A DNA stretch of 64,000 bases, taken from positions 150,536,001 to 150,600,000 of the forward strand of contig JBITNC010000001.1 of NCBI GenBank assembly GCA_050084985.1, in the 5' to 3' direction. Position 1 is the first letter of the stretch. Each line of letters begins with the position of its first letter. The translations under genes and the position numbers were made by a program. This document shows, in pieces, positions 41,301 to 47,696 of the stretch. Source of the stretch: Nageia nagi (taxonomy: Eukaryota > Pinophyta). The notes under the pieces were generated by a model. That model saw only the letters and a program-made list of their open reading frames with translations. It made no database searches and was not told the DNA's origin.

Positions 41301-43710
41301 TACTTAATTTTGCTCAAAAAGGGATGTTACAAAATGATATTGTTAAAAAGTCTAGAGATGAGGGAGGAGGGTTTTACTAGCATGCTTGACATTCTTGGAT
41401 TGGATCTTTTGAATTTTCTTGCAAACTAGATGGGGAGAGAAGAAATCTGGAGTGGCGGAGTGGGAGAATATGACAGTTGGGGTTTGGTTGGGGTCATTAT
41501 AGAGTCGGGAGGCATAGGCTTGCTAGACATGAAGGGGGATACCGCATAGGTTTTGTCTTTTGGATAGAAAGGAGCTCTAGAAAGATTTGGGGTTGTGGTG
41601 AAGGGAGGAGATAACCTACTGCCTCCTTTTGGCTAAGAAATCATATTTCCTAGCCCTTAGAAGGCAGTGGCAGGATTGATGTAGGGAGAAAGTGGCAGGA
41701 TTGATATAGGGAGTGGGTGGAGGATGTGGATGAATCAAGGGTGATGGCATGCTTGAGGTCACAATTATTAGCTTTACATTCCATGTTAAACTATTGATTC
41801 ATTAGGTAATGTCCTATTAATCAGGCGCATGATGGAGGGTGGGTGGTGTGGGGGAAAGCTTGGAGGGTTGCAAAGTGGAGGGTGTCAACAAGAAAGAGAG
41901 CTTGGGCATAAATAGAGGAGAATAACATGAGGAGAATAAGTTCATGTTATGGAGTTTCTATTTTAGGAGGTGGTTATATAAGTTGGAGAGGATCGTGTTG
42001 AAGTGGATGTTTGTACGAGGGGTGGATGGGGTAGGGGGAGGAGGGGCAAATGATAAGGAGCGACATGAAAGGATTGAAAATGAGGAGTTGATAGAAGGAT
42101 TGAAGAGGATGTAGCTGACAACACTGGAGCCATTGACACGGGGAACAAGGTGTGATGTCAAGAGTTAGGGAATTGAGCAATACCATTCAAAATTATAAGG
42201 TCGTGTGCCTTGTCAAGCTTGAGTAAGAATTTGCCATATGCCAAGGGAGGCATAGTGTTTGCAGATGTCTGTTAGAGCCCAAGGATGCGATCAAAGGTAG
42301 ATGTTTGTTGGAGCCCAAGGACATGATCAAAGGCCTTGTGGTGAAGAGGGTTTGACCTGTCATCAAAGTACTGTCTGTAGTTTCCTTGTCCCAGCATTGT
42401 TTGTAATCATGATATTGCCTTGTATTGAGAAATCTTCAGGAAAAGGTCAATTTGCGAGGATTCTCCAAACCATTGTATGATAAAATGCGATGTTATTGGT
42501 GGGAAGTAACACCCTGCTATGTATACTCTCTTGAGTGGTGGGGATCTTGACTAGCTCAATGACTGCTTTTAGCTAGAACATTGGGTACATATAAGAGATC
42601 CAAAAATTGAATTAGGGCCAGAATATATTCAGGGTTTACCCTTTGATAATAAGCTTGTATTATTGTTGCAATATAATTCAAAGCTGTTTGACATTTTCCA
42701 ATTTATGCTTCTGAATTGGTTTGTTTACTAGAATGTTGAGAATTTTCATTTTCGTTTATTCTGATTAACTAAATGACGCTTCAAATTTACTTTTCTGTAT
42801 GAATTTTATTAACATGATTTCAGATGTGTCTTTTAAGTTGAAGATGAATGCTATGTTTAATCCAACCAAATTGATCGTGTGGTTGTTTCCAATACTCAGG
42901 TCATATTGGAATTTTCCTTAGTAAATCTCCAAGACTGGAAATTTACTTTTTGTCTCTTCTTCCTTTTTCCTTTTCCTCTGTTTACTTTCTCTTTCAATAA
43001 ATTATGCAGCTGGTCTACTCCGGATATTGATCTAATAATTTCTTAGTTCATCCAAACACATTGTGACTAAGGGTGCACAATATTATTAAAGGCTAATCAA
43101 CATTTAGTTTTCGATTGCTTCCTACATATTTGTTGAGCTGGTTTTGATTGTTTTGGAGGTGTGGTACAACTCTTCCCCTTTTTTTGGTATCATAGCCAGC
43201 TTTATTATGTCTTATATATAACTAAATAGTTTTCTTTTCAATAAAAAAATATATTAATTCAATTTAAAATAGTAAGTATAAATGATTTGTTAATGAATTT
43301 TGAACCTAGATATTATTGAGATCTTTTTGCCCTTACGTTAATGTGTATCAAATATCAGTATGACACAGTTTTTTTTCTCATTTTTTATTGCTGTCATATT
43401 TGTTTCAAATTTACAGTTTTTTTCATAGACTCTGTGTAATGTCAAGTGACAGAAAGGACTGATTTCCTTATCATCCGTCAACTGTCTCATATGAGGCATT
43501 TTACAGTAATAGTTTAATAGTTGTTTTTGGCTTTTTTCATCTAAATTTTGGTATCTTTAAAGGGAAATGAGGTTTAATGGTCCACTTGTATGGGATTTCC
43601 TTTGCAGTTAGATTCATTGGTTTATTATTTAATTTTCAGATATAAAAGAGATGCTTGGCTGGCAAAAATTACAGAAAGTTACAATGTCATTGCAGTCAGT
43701 GGTTCACATG
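8102..43710 (+). CDS. murC: MurC-like UDP-N-acetylmuramate--L-alanine ligase, plastid-targeted, 5' part (3 exons)
   Basis: Join of 8102-8365, 16055-16263 and 43640-43710: 544 nt, about 181 codons, open throughout. MurC adds L-alanine to UDP-MurNAc using ATP, the first peptide step of peptidoglycan synthesis; in a plant the product would act in the plastid. What is seen: a Ser/Thr-rich basic leader of about 65 residues, HFVGIGGSGLSALALLAL (UDP-binding Rossmann loop), WRVSGSD, a GHS...VVVSNAIPEDN block, GIQVYKRDAWLAKI (position of the family's IPV-RA-LA motif), and AVSGSHG, the start of the ATP loop. Exon phases (0, 2, 1) and GT/AG borders agree. Bacterial MurC is about 450-490 residues, so roughly 60% is missing and presumably lies past the right edge. 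Mpl ligase is related, but MurC fits better. The intact frame contrasts with the broken frames around it. Confidence 0.85.
9050..10700 (+). pseudogene. Degenerate Ty3/gypsy gag and RT remnant in intron 1
   Basis: About 9070-9190 encodes a gag-like run (LLEEVENVPEEIPTWREFKK, then FLGNFDFEEKK), matching the W-x-x-FK region of gypsy gag. About 9560-9600 encodes CFKCSDLGRYA, the start of a zinc knuckle. About 10240-10430 encodes an RT-like segment with KRYIRPIVLTWVAQVLIVNK and MYMCINY, corresponding to the RPS-SPWGAPVLFVKKKDG and MRMCIDY blocks of gypsy reverse transcriptase. There are many stops and large deletions, and no LTR or integrase was recognised. It shares the strand of the host gene. 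Confidence 0.6.
12193..13680 (-). mobile_element. Solo LTR (family C) with perfect TSD
   Basis: Starts TGTATTATCC and ends GGGATGTTACA, giving TG...CA ends over 1488 bp. The flanking five bases are TAAAA on both sides (12188-12192 and 13681-13685), a perfect target-site duplication, and no internal region remains, so this is a solo LTR. Orientation follows from kinship with the A, B and D LTRs, whose elements read on the minus strand. It contains the conserved cttgggagg...gtcccac...ggggctcac block near 13520. Confidence 0.8.
14271..15118. mobile_element. hAT-like non-autonomous DNA element, 848 bp
   Basis: The left end is CTAAGTTACCAGGTTC; the right end is the inverse, CTGGTAACTTAG preceded by GGAA, so the 12-bp core CTAAGTTACCAG is a perfect terminal inverted repeat. 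The flanks are AAAAAATA on both sides (14263-14270 and 15119-15126), a perfect 8-bp target duplication as made by hAT transposases. No transposase frame is present. A short GAGAACC-type minisatellite lies at about 14380-14445, and GGTTC/GAACC-rich sequence lies near both ends. Confidence 0.8.
14380..14445. repeat. GAGAACCTA-type minisatellite inside the hAT-like element
   Basis: Units of roughly 14-16 bp of the form gagaacctagagagaac / ccaagagaaccta repeat about four times with substitutions. It is internal to the element, not at a terminus. Confidence 0.6.
16055..16263 (+). CDS. murC: MurC-like gene, exon 2
   Basis: Acceptor TATGTAG/GG at 16054. 209 nt read WRVSGSD, ERAGARLLLGH, VAVVVSNAIPEDN and NSLGIQ, and end two bases into a Val codon. 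The donor GTTAGT at 16264 was chosen because it is the one that keeps exon 3 open: GT plus A from exon 3 gives Val, and the MurC motif continues as VYKRDAWLAKI. The nearby GTATTT donor would place a stop at the start of exon 3. Confidence 0.85.
17605..17616 (+). promoter_or_regulatory. Retroelement primer-binding site (tRNA-iMet type)
   Basis: TGTTATCAGAGC differs by one base from the usual TGGTATCAGAGC complement of initiator tRNA-Met. It sits just ahead of the gag frame that follows, so a 5' LTR should end near 17600, but I could not place that LTR's start. Confidence 0.55.
17640..18990 (+). pseudogene. Ty3/gypsy gag remnant
   Basis: About 17945-18434 encodes the typical plant gypsy capsid order: KVEAKVEIPPFGD, NWLQ, LEVYFQVQGV, QKISFARLKMGDHALVWWES, WGEFKKIFKEQFYP, and QSVQDYTTKFRKQA (capsid core). 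About 18690-18735 encodes a zinc knuckle, YSHCDKDGHIDAKC, in which the first cysteine has become tyrosine. In-frame stops occur upstream of 18048 and after the capsid. It breaks off near 18990 at a protease-like NELGLETY stretch; no reverse transcriptase follows. The role of a live copy would be the virus-like particle shell. Confidence 0.75.
18991..20839. other. Unassigned AT-rich stretch with tandem repeat
   Basis: Starts where the gypsy gag breaks off (TGTGACCGCATAGC, an LTR-like start). It contains the 59-bp tandem repeat listed separately and many short open frames on both strands without family resemblance. It may be a long LTR or the 3' region of an unrecognised element. Confidence 0.35.
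20074..20251. repeat. 59-bp tandem repeat, three copies
   Basis: Units start at 20074, 20133 and 20192 (59, 59 and 60 bp) with the motif gagaaaaaggtaaatatt, then ttgaggcatccaaa, then gcctagaac. A decayed further copy of the ttgaggcatccaaagg part is near 20395-20435. Confidence 0.85.
20840..21997 (-). mobile_element. Left LTR of element B, 3'-truncated by element A
   Basis: Starts TGTAAAGATCC like the right LTR of B at 38994, and shares with it the variant gggcatt-GAATCAAAC and the caaccaacacaagctca stretch that A's LTRs lack. It therefore pairs with 38994-40175 and not with A. The last 75 bases or so of the LTR are missing at the junction with A. It contains a short minisatellite (21560-21780) and the GACGTT block near 21915. 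Confidence 0.6.
21560..21785. repeat. Minisatellite in LTR (tggagtgccataaatgtcaa unit)
   Basis: Units of about 35 bp, each ending in a gtcaac(a/g)tggggg string, repeat at least three times with drift, followed by looser copies built on ccatg / aatgtgggggtctaggag. Confidence 0.7.
21998..23162 (-). repeat. Element A, 3' LTR
   Basis: TGTAATGATCC...GACGTCACA on the + strand (TG...CA). Just right of it lies a pyrimidine-rich stretch, gcctcccctctcg (polypurine tract on the minus strand), which marks this as the 3' LTR of a minus-strand element. Confidence 0.8.
23454..24209 (-). pseudogene. Element A: repeat-rich reading frame after the protease
   Basis: From 24209 leftward it begins FEIDGKTHTLQGIQDDC, then IEWCQK, and passes into about ten degenerate 10-residue repeats of the form LTLGLGEVGY / ARHPTLGLGG. 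The underlying DNA is a 30-bp minisatellite (caaggcccaatgtgaggtgt unit) at 23745-23970. The frame is open from 24209 to 23778; related frames continue to about 23454. The function is unknown. The same start (HTxGIxDDC...IEWCQK) occurs in element B near 35800. Confidence 0.55.
23745..23975. repeat. 30-bp minisatellite in element A coding region
   Basis: About seven units of 30 bp: ctccaaggcccaatgtgagg plus tgtctagcct and variants. The 30-bp length equals ten codons, so the repeat is read as a 10-residue protein repeat without frame change. Confidence 0.8.
24219..24497 (-). pseudogene. Element A: retropepsin-like protease, active site lost
   Basis: Reads VLIDPKALHNFIDEGF, then FGLRLQSYIV, then KGHSHIILGMLWL. 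Plant gypsy proteases have LIDSG(A/S)THNFI here and a G-M-x-W-L motif about 60 residues later. The layout fits, but the catalytic D-S/T-G has become D-P-K and the downstream motif is GMLWL. A live protease would cut the Gag polyprotein; this one cannot work as read. Confidence 0.7.
24500..26139 (-). pseudogene. Element A: gag
   Basis: Starts at the ATG at 26139 (MASTTKSRR) and is interrupted by stops after ten codons and near 25900. Then come a polar N-terminal part, MQVQMYDGKQMTARAWLHQL (25340-25280, the start of the capsid), ILTKF-like helices, and EYVLKFQTIVVMIHEIPKER with GLMEPLQGMV (about 25070-24960, capsid C-terminal part). A zinc-knuckle-like KCLYYKK...HRC (about 24760-24690) has the second Cys changed to Tyr. 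The gag of element E (52750-53300) has the same capsid motifs. The role of a live copy is the particle shell. Confidence 0.75.
26198..26209 (-). promoter_or_regulatory. Element A primer-binding site
   Basis: The minus strand reads TGGTATCAGAGC, the complement of the initiator tRNA-Met 3' end, one base inside the LTR that starts at 26211. This fixes the orientation and shows which LTR is the 5' one. Confidence 0.9.
26211..27395 (-). repeat. Element A 5' LTR, fused to element B internal region
   Basis: TGTAATGCTCC...GATGTCACA, 1185 bp. Its left end carries A's PBS. Its right end runs into aagcctcccctctcg, the polypurine end of B's internal region, so the right part probably derives from B's own left LTR. 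The conserved gcttgggaggg...GACGCCCC block is near 27230. Confidence 0.75.
27396..28357 (-). mobile_element. Element B internal region, left fragment
   Basis: Homologous to element A 23163-24050: polypurine tract, gcttgccctcaagcaatgg, then a decayed minisatellite with ccaacgtggg-type units (27740-28330) and the end ctccttgttgctcttctcct. It stops at CCATG (28353-28357), where element H begins; the homology resumes at 35714. The encoded minus-strand frames (for example 28445-28038) are diverged versions of A's 10-residue repeats and carry no recognisable enzyme. Confidence 0.75.
28358..28375. repeat. Perfect 18-bp palindrome at the left tip of element H
   Basis: TGTTGTGC-TT-GCACAACA: 8-bp arms around a TT spacer, at the first base of the element. 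Confidence 0.85.
29141..29150 (+). promoter_or_regulatory. TATA-like box 1 in element H leader
   Basis: CTATAAAAGG, preceded by tgacacctgtcc about 25 bp upstream. It is the first of three similarly placed boxes (29674 and 30162 follow). Confidence 0.45.
29674..29680 (+). promoter_or_regulatory. TATA-like box 2 in element H leader
   Basis: TATAAAT preceded by tgacacatggcaagcttgg, a context like that of box 1, 532 bp further on. This suggests a higher-order duplication of about 0.5 kb. Confidence 0.45.
30162..30168 (+). promoter_or_regulatory. TATA-like box 3, upstream of the element H frame
   Basis: TATAAAT (in ctgctataaatgaggg), 171 bp before the ATG at 30333 and preceded by acaagtggcagacatg. 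It is the best placed of the three to drive the H frame. Confidence 0.5.
30333..33856 (+). pseudogene. Element H long frame: folded domain, acidic linker, coiled coil
   Basis: Starts at ATG (MSSKVRPPIQGQENPG) and can be followed through several stops and frame changes for about 1,170 codons. In order: a folded N-terminal part (YVLVGDTDWEML; MPFAVPFLDLCYEVAKRC; GNVIMDFSPEGIETIFAWKR; RHQLAYFGSSRRFYMNSYLV), an open 257-codon piece at 31514-32287 (VQANNTKELQLYVFFKEMAA, then polar DNA), a very acidic linker (32140-32290, runs of E and D), a KR-rich part, a coiled coil (about 33100-33360: KKQASFYEGWELMKDQLKKE, LSSQIYSLLEEGVKI), and a C-terminal helical tail (QIGDYFQQNDSIVGMVSRGV, FLEETIESY). No gag, protease, RT or integrase motif is present. 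The family is not recognised. It resembles in plan and length the extra frame of element F. Confidence 0.55.
33857..35713 (+). other. Element H 3' non-coding region
   Basis: No coding signal. A 52-bp-spaced pair of aactggaggattttttgcat units lies at 34329 and 34381. The hAT-like insert is at 35061-35402. A gcaaagaaagaaaaacatacc purine-rich run closes the element. No copy of the left end was found here. Confidence 0.45.
35061..35402. mobile_element. hAT-like MITE, 342 bp
   Basis: Ends CATAGTT / AACTATG are perfect 7-bp inverted repeats, with a looser extension (AGAAAAAATAGAATCGG against AAAAATCAAATTGGAATCGG with gaps). The flanks CCTGCTGA (35053-35060) and CCTGCCGA (35403-35410) match in 7 of 8 bases. 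The inside is full of AAATCGGA-type words and has no frame. It is nested in element H. Confidence 0.75.
35776..37208 (-). pseudogene. Element B: unrecognised C-terminal polyprotein frame
   Basis: Open for about 478 codons, the longest open frame in the window. It reads ENAISDLGKSKIIVSAHEVC, KLDVGVNVETFQSACEYAH, FMPLVSRCDMW, LLAPWDPIVLAHNGRFRRLE, MGNENESMKL, then Trp- and Phe-rich repetitive sequence, DLLPAVSTQLKIPW and RPEYHTLADFW. Element D repeats these motifs almost word for word (48528-49004 and 47697-48251), so this is an element protein and not chance. The DNA of the second half is itself degenerately repetitive (aaatcagcc and gcagtcc words every 50-80 bases). The apparent start at 37221 lies in the 37209-37945 insert and is not real; the frame once continued from 37946. 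I do not recognise the family. Confidence 0.55.
37209..37945. mobile_element. 737-bp insert with 8-bp terminal inverted repeats in element B
   Basis: Starts TGTAATGTACC and ends GGAACATTACA, giving perfect 8-bp inverted ends (TGTAATGT) and 10 of 11 overall. Element D lacks it: D reads gaaatagcattctcttcttt where B has the insert between agcattttctt and ttcttctttgc. The flanking bases are T/C-rich and similar (6 of 8), so a duplication is likely but not clean. There is no transposase. The superfamily is undetermined. Confidence 0.6.
37946..38705 (-). pseudogene. Element B: gag-like N-terminal polyprotein with tandem repeats
   Basis: Starts at the ATG at 38705 (MAPWKETEKYDQLIHLCRSL), a helical N-terminus, then polar sequence (SPRRDVGGYTSPRSLRSS). 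After a frame change comes GIDKIPRF, then about five 10-11-residue repeats (HVGHRGNLAP / HAGHKEGLAP / HVEHQGAWAS, 38332-38170), then an acidic serine-rich block (SNSDFNDSNSEILHD, SEEGEDGFES). Element D has the same order at 49845-49100. In place and orientation (right after the PBS) it corresponds to gag, but no capsid or zinc-knuckle motif was found. Confidence 0.5.
38981..38992 (-). promoter_or_regulatory. Element B primer-binding site
   Basis: The minus strand reads TGGTATCAAAGC, one mismatch from the initiator-tRNA-Met complement, one base from the LTR at 38994. Confidence 0.8.
38994..40175 (-). repeat. Element B 5' LTR
   Basis: TGTAAAGATCT...GATGTCACA, 1182 bp, TG...CA. It has the conserved gcttgggagggagacgtcccac block near 40010 and ccaacgtggg-type repeats at 39745-39890. 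The right flank is CAAAC; no matching duplication is seen left of 20840, so B's original ends have been rearranged. Confidence 0.8.
40176..41331 (-). mobile_element. Family-C LTR, left end missing
   Basis: Similar to the solo LTR at 12193-13680 from its gagatcaaatgtgcc...gactcaattaatgatgg stretch to the end AAGGGATGTTACA. About the first 250 bases are missing at the junction with element B. It contains tandem ccaacgtgggtgtctagggg units at 40765-40990. Confidence 0.7.
41332..43639. other. End of MurC intron 2, little recognisable
   Basis: No gene or complete element. A 35-36-bp tandem duplication (gagcccaaggatgcgatcaa unit) lies near 42264-42333. TGGTATCATAGCC near 43184 resembles a primer-binding site but is not backed by other element features. 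The polypyrimidine tract and TTTTCAG of the exon 3 acceptor end it. Confidence 0.5.
43640..43710 (+). CDS. murC: MurC-like gene, exon 3
   Basis: 71 nt after TTTTCAG. The first base completes the Val codon of exon 2, then YKRDAWLAKITESYNVIAVS and GSH follow, and the last base starts the next Gly. The donor is CATG/GTACTT. This corresponds to bacterial MurC just before and into the ATP-binding GTHGKTT loop; the Lys-Thr part should open exon 4, which I do not find in the window. The Thr of GTHG is Ser here, a conservative change. Confidence 0.8.
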
Positions 43711-44689
43711 GTACTTGTTACCCTTCGCCTGTTAGCATTCTTTTTTCTTTTTGAATCTTTGTGCCACTTTCATATTATGATAATTGGAGCAGAAACATGA
43801 CATTAGCAATCGCATCATAGGACCTCATTGGATGTTACACTACTCTTCATTTCCATGTTTAGTTGTTTCACTAATATGTTTCAACTTTCATGTCAGTATC
43901 TCTGTTGGCATCTTTGTACGACCATCTTTGCAATAACTTATTATTACTCTTGAGTTCCCAAGAAAAAAAGTGCACAATGTCCTGATTGCATTTGGTACAT
44001 GTATTTATGGGCATCATTAGTTGTTTATTTGCAATTTTGCATAAAATAAGGGAGTGCCCAATATGACTGTAATCAAAGAGTAAATAACTTAGAAATGATA
44101 TCTTATATATCGTATAAATTAGGCACAAAAGCTCACAAAATCTGAAATGTGGAATATCACAAAAACTACAAATAGCGCAGATAATAACCCTAGAGAACAA
44201 GAGGGACTGGTTGCTAAAGTCATTCACAAACGCTTAAATATCCGAGGTAAAGAAAAATAAAAAGCGAGATTTCAAGATTTTGAAGTTGAGTGCTTGCATA
44301 TCTACCTATTTTGAGATCAAACAGATCTGTTATGTAATATTGGTTCTTGTGAAGGCATGGCCTCGACCTTGTATAGGCTGAAGTCTGAACTTTACAGCCT
44401 TTAATAGCTGTCCTTTTCATAGAAAGGAAGAAAAAACATAAATTTATATTATTGCCCTTGAATTCCCAATGTATTTCTTTGGTACTCGAATTCACAGCTA
44501 ATTACAGTAGCATGGAGAAGTCTGCAAGAAATACTACAAAGTAAGAACTTGAACATAGTAGCAGAAGAATCTCAAATTGTAAACTTTTCAGAAATGATAA
44601 CATTGTATCTTTTCTAGAGAAGATGATTAATAAGATGAAGATGTTAGTGCAAGTTTTACTCTACTCTATATGCGGATGTGGAGTTTAAG

Positions 44690-45472
44690 GACTGAAATTG
44701 TCATCAATTACCATGCAAATGCCATTTGATCTGATGACACTCCAAGAATGGACTGGACCATAGTTTGTAAATGTGGATTCATCAAATGTGGTGACAGATC
44801 CATGCCCTTGCGTGATCAAGCCATGATACCACCAATCATATGCCACGCCATGATACTACCAATCATATGCCATGCCATCCAAGTGTAGAGTGGCAAACTG
44901 CATTGCATCCTCAATCATGGGCTAAGGGTGAAATATGTTTTGCAATTTCTCCAACCATGCCCTAGCCATCATCTTGTGACTTCCATCATACAATGGCACC
45001 TGCATCCTACTCAACTTTTGCTGTAGATCTTGCTTTTACACCCCCTGCAAATCTCCATGTGGCTGACTCCGCTTCACCTTCTTCCCCAAAATCTCCAAAT
45101 AGCTCTGAAAACTCATTGTGTCCTTAAACTTGGCTGTGTTTATGGTGTACTCACGAAAAAGGGCATTCAACTCCAAGGGCGTCACCATGCCTGATCATGT
45201 TCATACTTGGGAAGGAAAATGGGCTTATGTGGCCTAGGTAGGGGTGGCGGCTGCACCTATGCCATCTTGGTTGTGTCTCCATCAAAATATCTCTGCATCA
45301 AAACCTCTCCTTGAAATGGATCTCAGTTAGATCCATATCTGAATAAAGAATGCCCAAATCCCTTTGGATCCTTGGTGGATCTAGATCTATGCAGCATGGC
45401 TTCTCCTCCTTTATGCAATCCTTGCTCCAACCCTGGATCTCTAGCAAATCTATATCCGTGTAGCAATGCCTT
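44690..45472 (-). pseudogene. Gag remnant related to element A
   Basis: On the + strand it aligns by eye with the antisense of A's gag at about 25260-25570: acttccatcatacaatggca corresponds to A's ctttccatcgtacatttgca, followed by ttttgctgtagatctt and aatctccaaatagctctga in the same order. It is heavily decayed and is interrupted on the right by the start of the E-type LTR at 45473. Confidence 0.55.
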
Positions 45473-46009
45473 TGTGATGTCCCTTTTTATTAGCTGTCCT
45501 TTTTTGGGTGTGATTTGGTAGTTAGTATTGTTGAATGTATTGTAGGCATGATTTTAACCTTGCAATAGGAGACTTATGGGTCCAATGGACCAATTGTGAG
45601 CCCCAATGTGGGACGTCTCCTTCCTTGAGATAGATTAGAGTATAATGCACATTTAAGTGTAAGTTTGGGATCCCAAGGCCCAACACATGATTAGAGGGTG
45701 AGTTCATGGATTGGAGTGATCCCAAGGCATGAGGTGGTACCCCCAAGCATGACGTCTCCTAGGTGGGTGTGTAGGCACCTAACCTTGGGGAATTTTTATA
45801 TATATGGCTAGTGCAAGATTGGAGAGATATCATTGAGCATATTCTACATCTTTTATCTTCGGAGTGGCAAAGCCATCTCTTGGGCCTCTTGTTGGACGGA
45901 AACCCAACAAGGGAAGGATTTAGTGGGATGTAGTCCTCACTAGATCTTGGCTAAGGATAGAAATGTCATGTGCCTTTTTTACACTTATGCCTTTTTGATA
46001 CATGTAAAG
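45473..46009 (+). mobile_element. Partial E-type LTR (first copy)
   Basis: Begins TGTGATGTCCC and passes through gtgagccccaatgtgggacg (near 45595) to a tggacggaaacccaacaagg stretch, then stops. The order repeats in the second copy that starts near 46010 and resumes at 51297, so two E-type LTRs lie head to tail. The right border is approximate. Confidence 0.5.
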
Positions 46010-46429
46010 ATCCATGGGGTCCACCGGGGGCTTGGCATCCACCCTTAGGAGGCTTCTAAGCACAAAACAATGTAATCTAGGAGTGATTTTGTAGTTAGGA
46101 GTGCTTTATTATTAATTACATTGTATTTAGACATTGATGTAACCAAGCAATGGGTATTTAAGACAAACTGTGAGTCCCAAAGTGGGACGTCACCCTCCTT
46201 GGATAGATAAAGGTCATTTAGGCTTGATTGGACATATCTCGAGGTGGAATCCTAGTGCCAAGCATAGGATGTCCCCTAGATGAGATCAAACCTCATCCTA
46301 AGGCCCAACGCATGATTTCTATGTGGCGCTCCACTGGTATGGACTCCTAAGTGAGATTTAGGCCACCTAGTGAGACGTCTAGCTACTTAGGGGCTTGGTG
46401 CATCATTTGGAAGACAATTTTTGATCATA

Positions 46430-47584
46430 TGTAAAAGCCCTAATGGAATTTCTCACACAAACAAGCAAATTCCTTCAGACCAACACCCATGTCTAGCTTA
46501 GAAGGGCATAAACATGCATTCAAGACCTCGATATGCCAATGTTAGGGTTAGAGCTCAAGATAAAAGCAAACACAACCTCACAATGCCAACGTCAGGCTAC
46601 AACATGCATGAAAGAGTAAATATACCACAACATTGCATACATAGACAAGTGCACAATACAAGTGCCCAACGATTGTATTGAAGATAAATAAGGATTAGTG
46701 ATACAATACCAAGCCCTAAGGGTTGGACATTGGCCTCCAACAAGCCAACTAGGGCACAAAGTGTGTCTCTCACTGCTGGATGGACAGATGATGGATGGGA
46801 CGGTCTTGCTTCCTCAAAATTTGAATCCTCTCCACCGAAGGAGCCCTCCTCAAACCCTGGCGACCAACTGAATGGTAGAAGCTTAACCTTGGAATACAAC
46901 CAGATGGGCTAGGGTGCTACACCAAAGTCGTAGATTAACATGATCCCTCAGCCTGCTAACCCTCCTAGATGCTGCACCTAGTGATCTTGCTTAGCTCTGT
47001 GCTAAGACTTTTGTCCTTTGGACAGTATGAATAATATTATCAAATCAGTTTATCCAACAATGATGCTCCAATGCCTAATATAGCTCAAGCCTGGATGTAG
47101 AACATCACCTCGGAATCATCCATGCTTAGCCTACCCAACGTTAGCCTCGAAGGGGCCCTCCAATGCCTCAAACATGTCATAAATGCTCATGGGTGGGGTG
47201 TAGAGCCTCCCTAAGATGTGATGTGGGCCTCCTAGGGTGATGGGATGCCTCCAAGTCCAACGTTGGCGTCCTAGAAGGCCCCCCATGTCATGCGTTAGGT
47301 TTCTAGGAGTCATACATGTGCCTAGATCCTATTTACATGCTCATATAAGGCCTTGGGATTGCCACAATCAATTCTCGGAATCTCCAAGTACATTAAATAA
47401 TATTAAATCATTCTAGCGTACGCTTGGGAGGAAGACTTCCCACTTGGGGCTCACAGTGGGGTCCAATGGACCTTTATAATTTCTATCCCAAGTACTAACA
47501 ACTAATGCATAATTAAATAAATAAATAAAGGCGAAATCTGTGGGATTCCATAATTAATTACATTTTGCAAAAGGGGATGTCACA
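46430..47584 (-). repeat. Element D 3' LTR
   Basis: TGTAAAAGCCC...GATGTCACA. A pyrimidine-rich aagccttctctctc follows on the right (polypurine tract on the minus strand). It has the cttgggaggaagacttcccac block near 47430. Confidence 0.85.
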
Positions 47585-47696
47585 AAGCCTTCTCTCTCAA
47601 AATTGCTTGCCCTCAAGCAATTACAATACAATCTAGGGTTCCAAACCCACCTCAAAGAATAGAGTCCATCATGCTCAAGTGAAGAAATCATATCAA

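Larger units (their letters stand above)
16264..43639 (+). other. MurC intron 2 (27.4 kb) packed with nested retroelements
   Basis: GTTAGT...TTTTCAG. It contains the gypsy remnant near 17.6-19.0 kb, the LTR stack 20840-41331 (elements B, A, H and a C-type LTR) and a short tail to exon 3. I see nothing specific in 16264-17600, which may include the LTR of the gypsy remnant. Confidence 0.75.

Noticed and set aside
41958-42186. Three overlapping proline/serine-rich minus-strand frames
   Set aside because: All three frames of one purine-rich stretch are open; this is composition, not coding.
43180-43200. TGGTATCATAGCC as a primer-binding site of a copia-type element
   Set aside because: No LTR pair, gag or pol nearby on either strand.
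44580-44670. A possible MurC exon 4 after TTTTCTAG near 44618
   Set aside because: In the required phase it reads EKMINKMKMLVQ-like sequence, not Lys-Thr-Thr; no match to MurC.
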